The notes beneath the pieces were generated by a model. The model searched no databases. It worked only from the letters and a program-made list of their open reading frames with translations, and was not told the origin of the DNA. A stretch of 6,167 nt of DNA, taken from Actinomycetota bacterium. Lineage in GTDB: Bacteria > Actinomycetota > Thermoleophilia > Gaiellales > Gaiellaceae. A program made the position numbers and the translations under genes. Positions 5,952-6,167 of the stretch are shown here, in pieces; the stretch's first letter is position 1, and each line of letters starts with the position of its first letter. Location of the stretch: contig VGCB01000180.1 of NCBI GenBank assembly GCA_016870235.1, positions 1-6,167 of the forward strand, given 5' to 3'.

Positions 5952-6167
5952 ATGATCGACCGCTCGCTGATCTGGACCGGCACGCTCAACGAGCAGGCGG
6001 TCGGGCCGCAACCCGACGTCACGGTCGGCCTCTACGACACGACCCTGCGCGACGGCGAGCAGACCGTCGGCGTCGTCCTCTCCCCCGAGGACAAGCTCGA
6101 GATCGCGAAGGCGCTCGACGCGGCCGGGATCGACCGGATCGAGGCAGGCTTCCCGCGGGTCTCCGAC
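5952..6167 (+). CDS. HMGL-like (isopropylmalate/homocitrate synthase type) enzyme, 5' part
   Basis: Seventy-two codons are visible before the window ends. [19 protein letters not shown] (27-45) is the signature of the DRE-TIM metallolyase superfamily: Arg33 and Asp34 are the catalytic Arg and a divalent-metal ligand. [20 protein letters not shown] (47-66), followed by FP, matches the next helix and strand of 2-isopropylmalate, homocitrate and citramalate synthases. These enzymes condense acetyl-CoA with a 2-oxo acid; lyase members run aldol-type cleavage. The product cannot be chosen from the N-terminus alone. The ATG is two bases after the previous stop, with AGGG at 5943-5946 as a modest ribosome binding site; a GTG at 5946 overlapping the previous stop is an alternative that adds two residues. 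Its place at the end of a catabolic operon favours a pathway-specific role over leucine or lysine synthesis, but this is inference. Confidence 0.88.
   Translation, partial: MIDRSLIWTGTLNEQAVGPQPDVTVGLYDTTLRDGEQTVGVVLSPEDKLEIAKALDAAGIDRIEAGFPRVSD

Overview
The window is very GC-rich DNA whose codons almost all end in G or C. Rare GTG and TTG starts sit behind strong AAGGAGG-type ribosome binding sites. Together with two luciferase-like (LLM) oxidoreductases of the type that often uses FMN or coenzyme F420, this suggests an environmental high-GC bacterium. An actinobacterium is the most likely source, but this is inferred from style; no marker gene is present.

Layout. Positions 1-341 hold the 3' end of an unrecognised plus-strand gene. 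A 66-base gap (342-407) follows, with a likely promoter and two copies of the operator-like palindrome TGACATGTyACGA; the first copy starts on the stop codon of the upstream gene. From 408 to the right edge, six plus-strand genes form an apparent operon: two adjacent LLM flavin oxidoreductase paralogs (408-1484 and 1506-2573), an M20-fold metallohydrolase homolog (2570-3808), a fumarylacetoacetate hydrolase (FAH) family enzyme (3850-4785), an M24/creatinase-fold protein (4786-5949), and the first 72 codons of an HMGL-like (isopropylmalate/homocitrate synthase type) enzyme (5952-6167). Junctions are tight: gaps of 21, -4, 41, 0 and 2 bases.

How the genes may work together. The set looks like a soluble catabolic route. 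The LLM pair would oxidise a substrate, the M20- and M24-fold proteins would act on C-N bonds, the FAH enzyme would hydrolyse or isomerise a 2-oxo-acid intermediate, and the HMGL-like enzyme would join or split a C-C bond. The sequence does not reveal the substrate, and I do not recognise a characterised pathway with this gene set. No regulator or transporter lies inside the window.

The most unusual points are: (a) the M20-fold protein appears to lack several canonical zinc ligands; (b) the M24-fold protein has Glu at the first metal-ligand position and lacks the usual upstream His; (c) a 16-bp perfect inverted repeat spans the end of the M20 gene and is followed by the most T-rich stretch of the window, like an attenuator; (d) a perfect 17-bp hairpin with a 3-base loop lies inside the FAH coding sequence; (e) both inverted repeats lie in or beside patches of atypical AT-ending codons; (f) the paired palindromes lie at the operon promoter.
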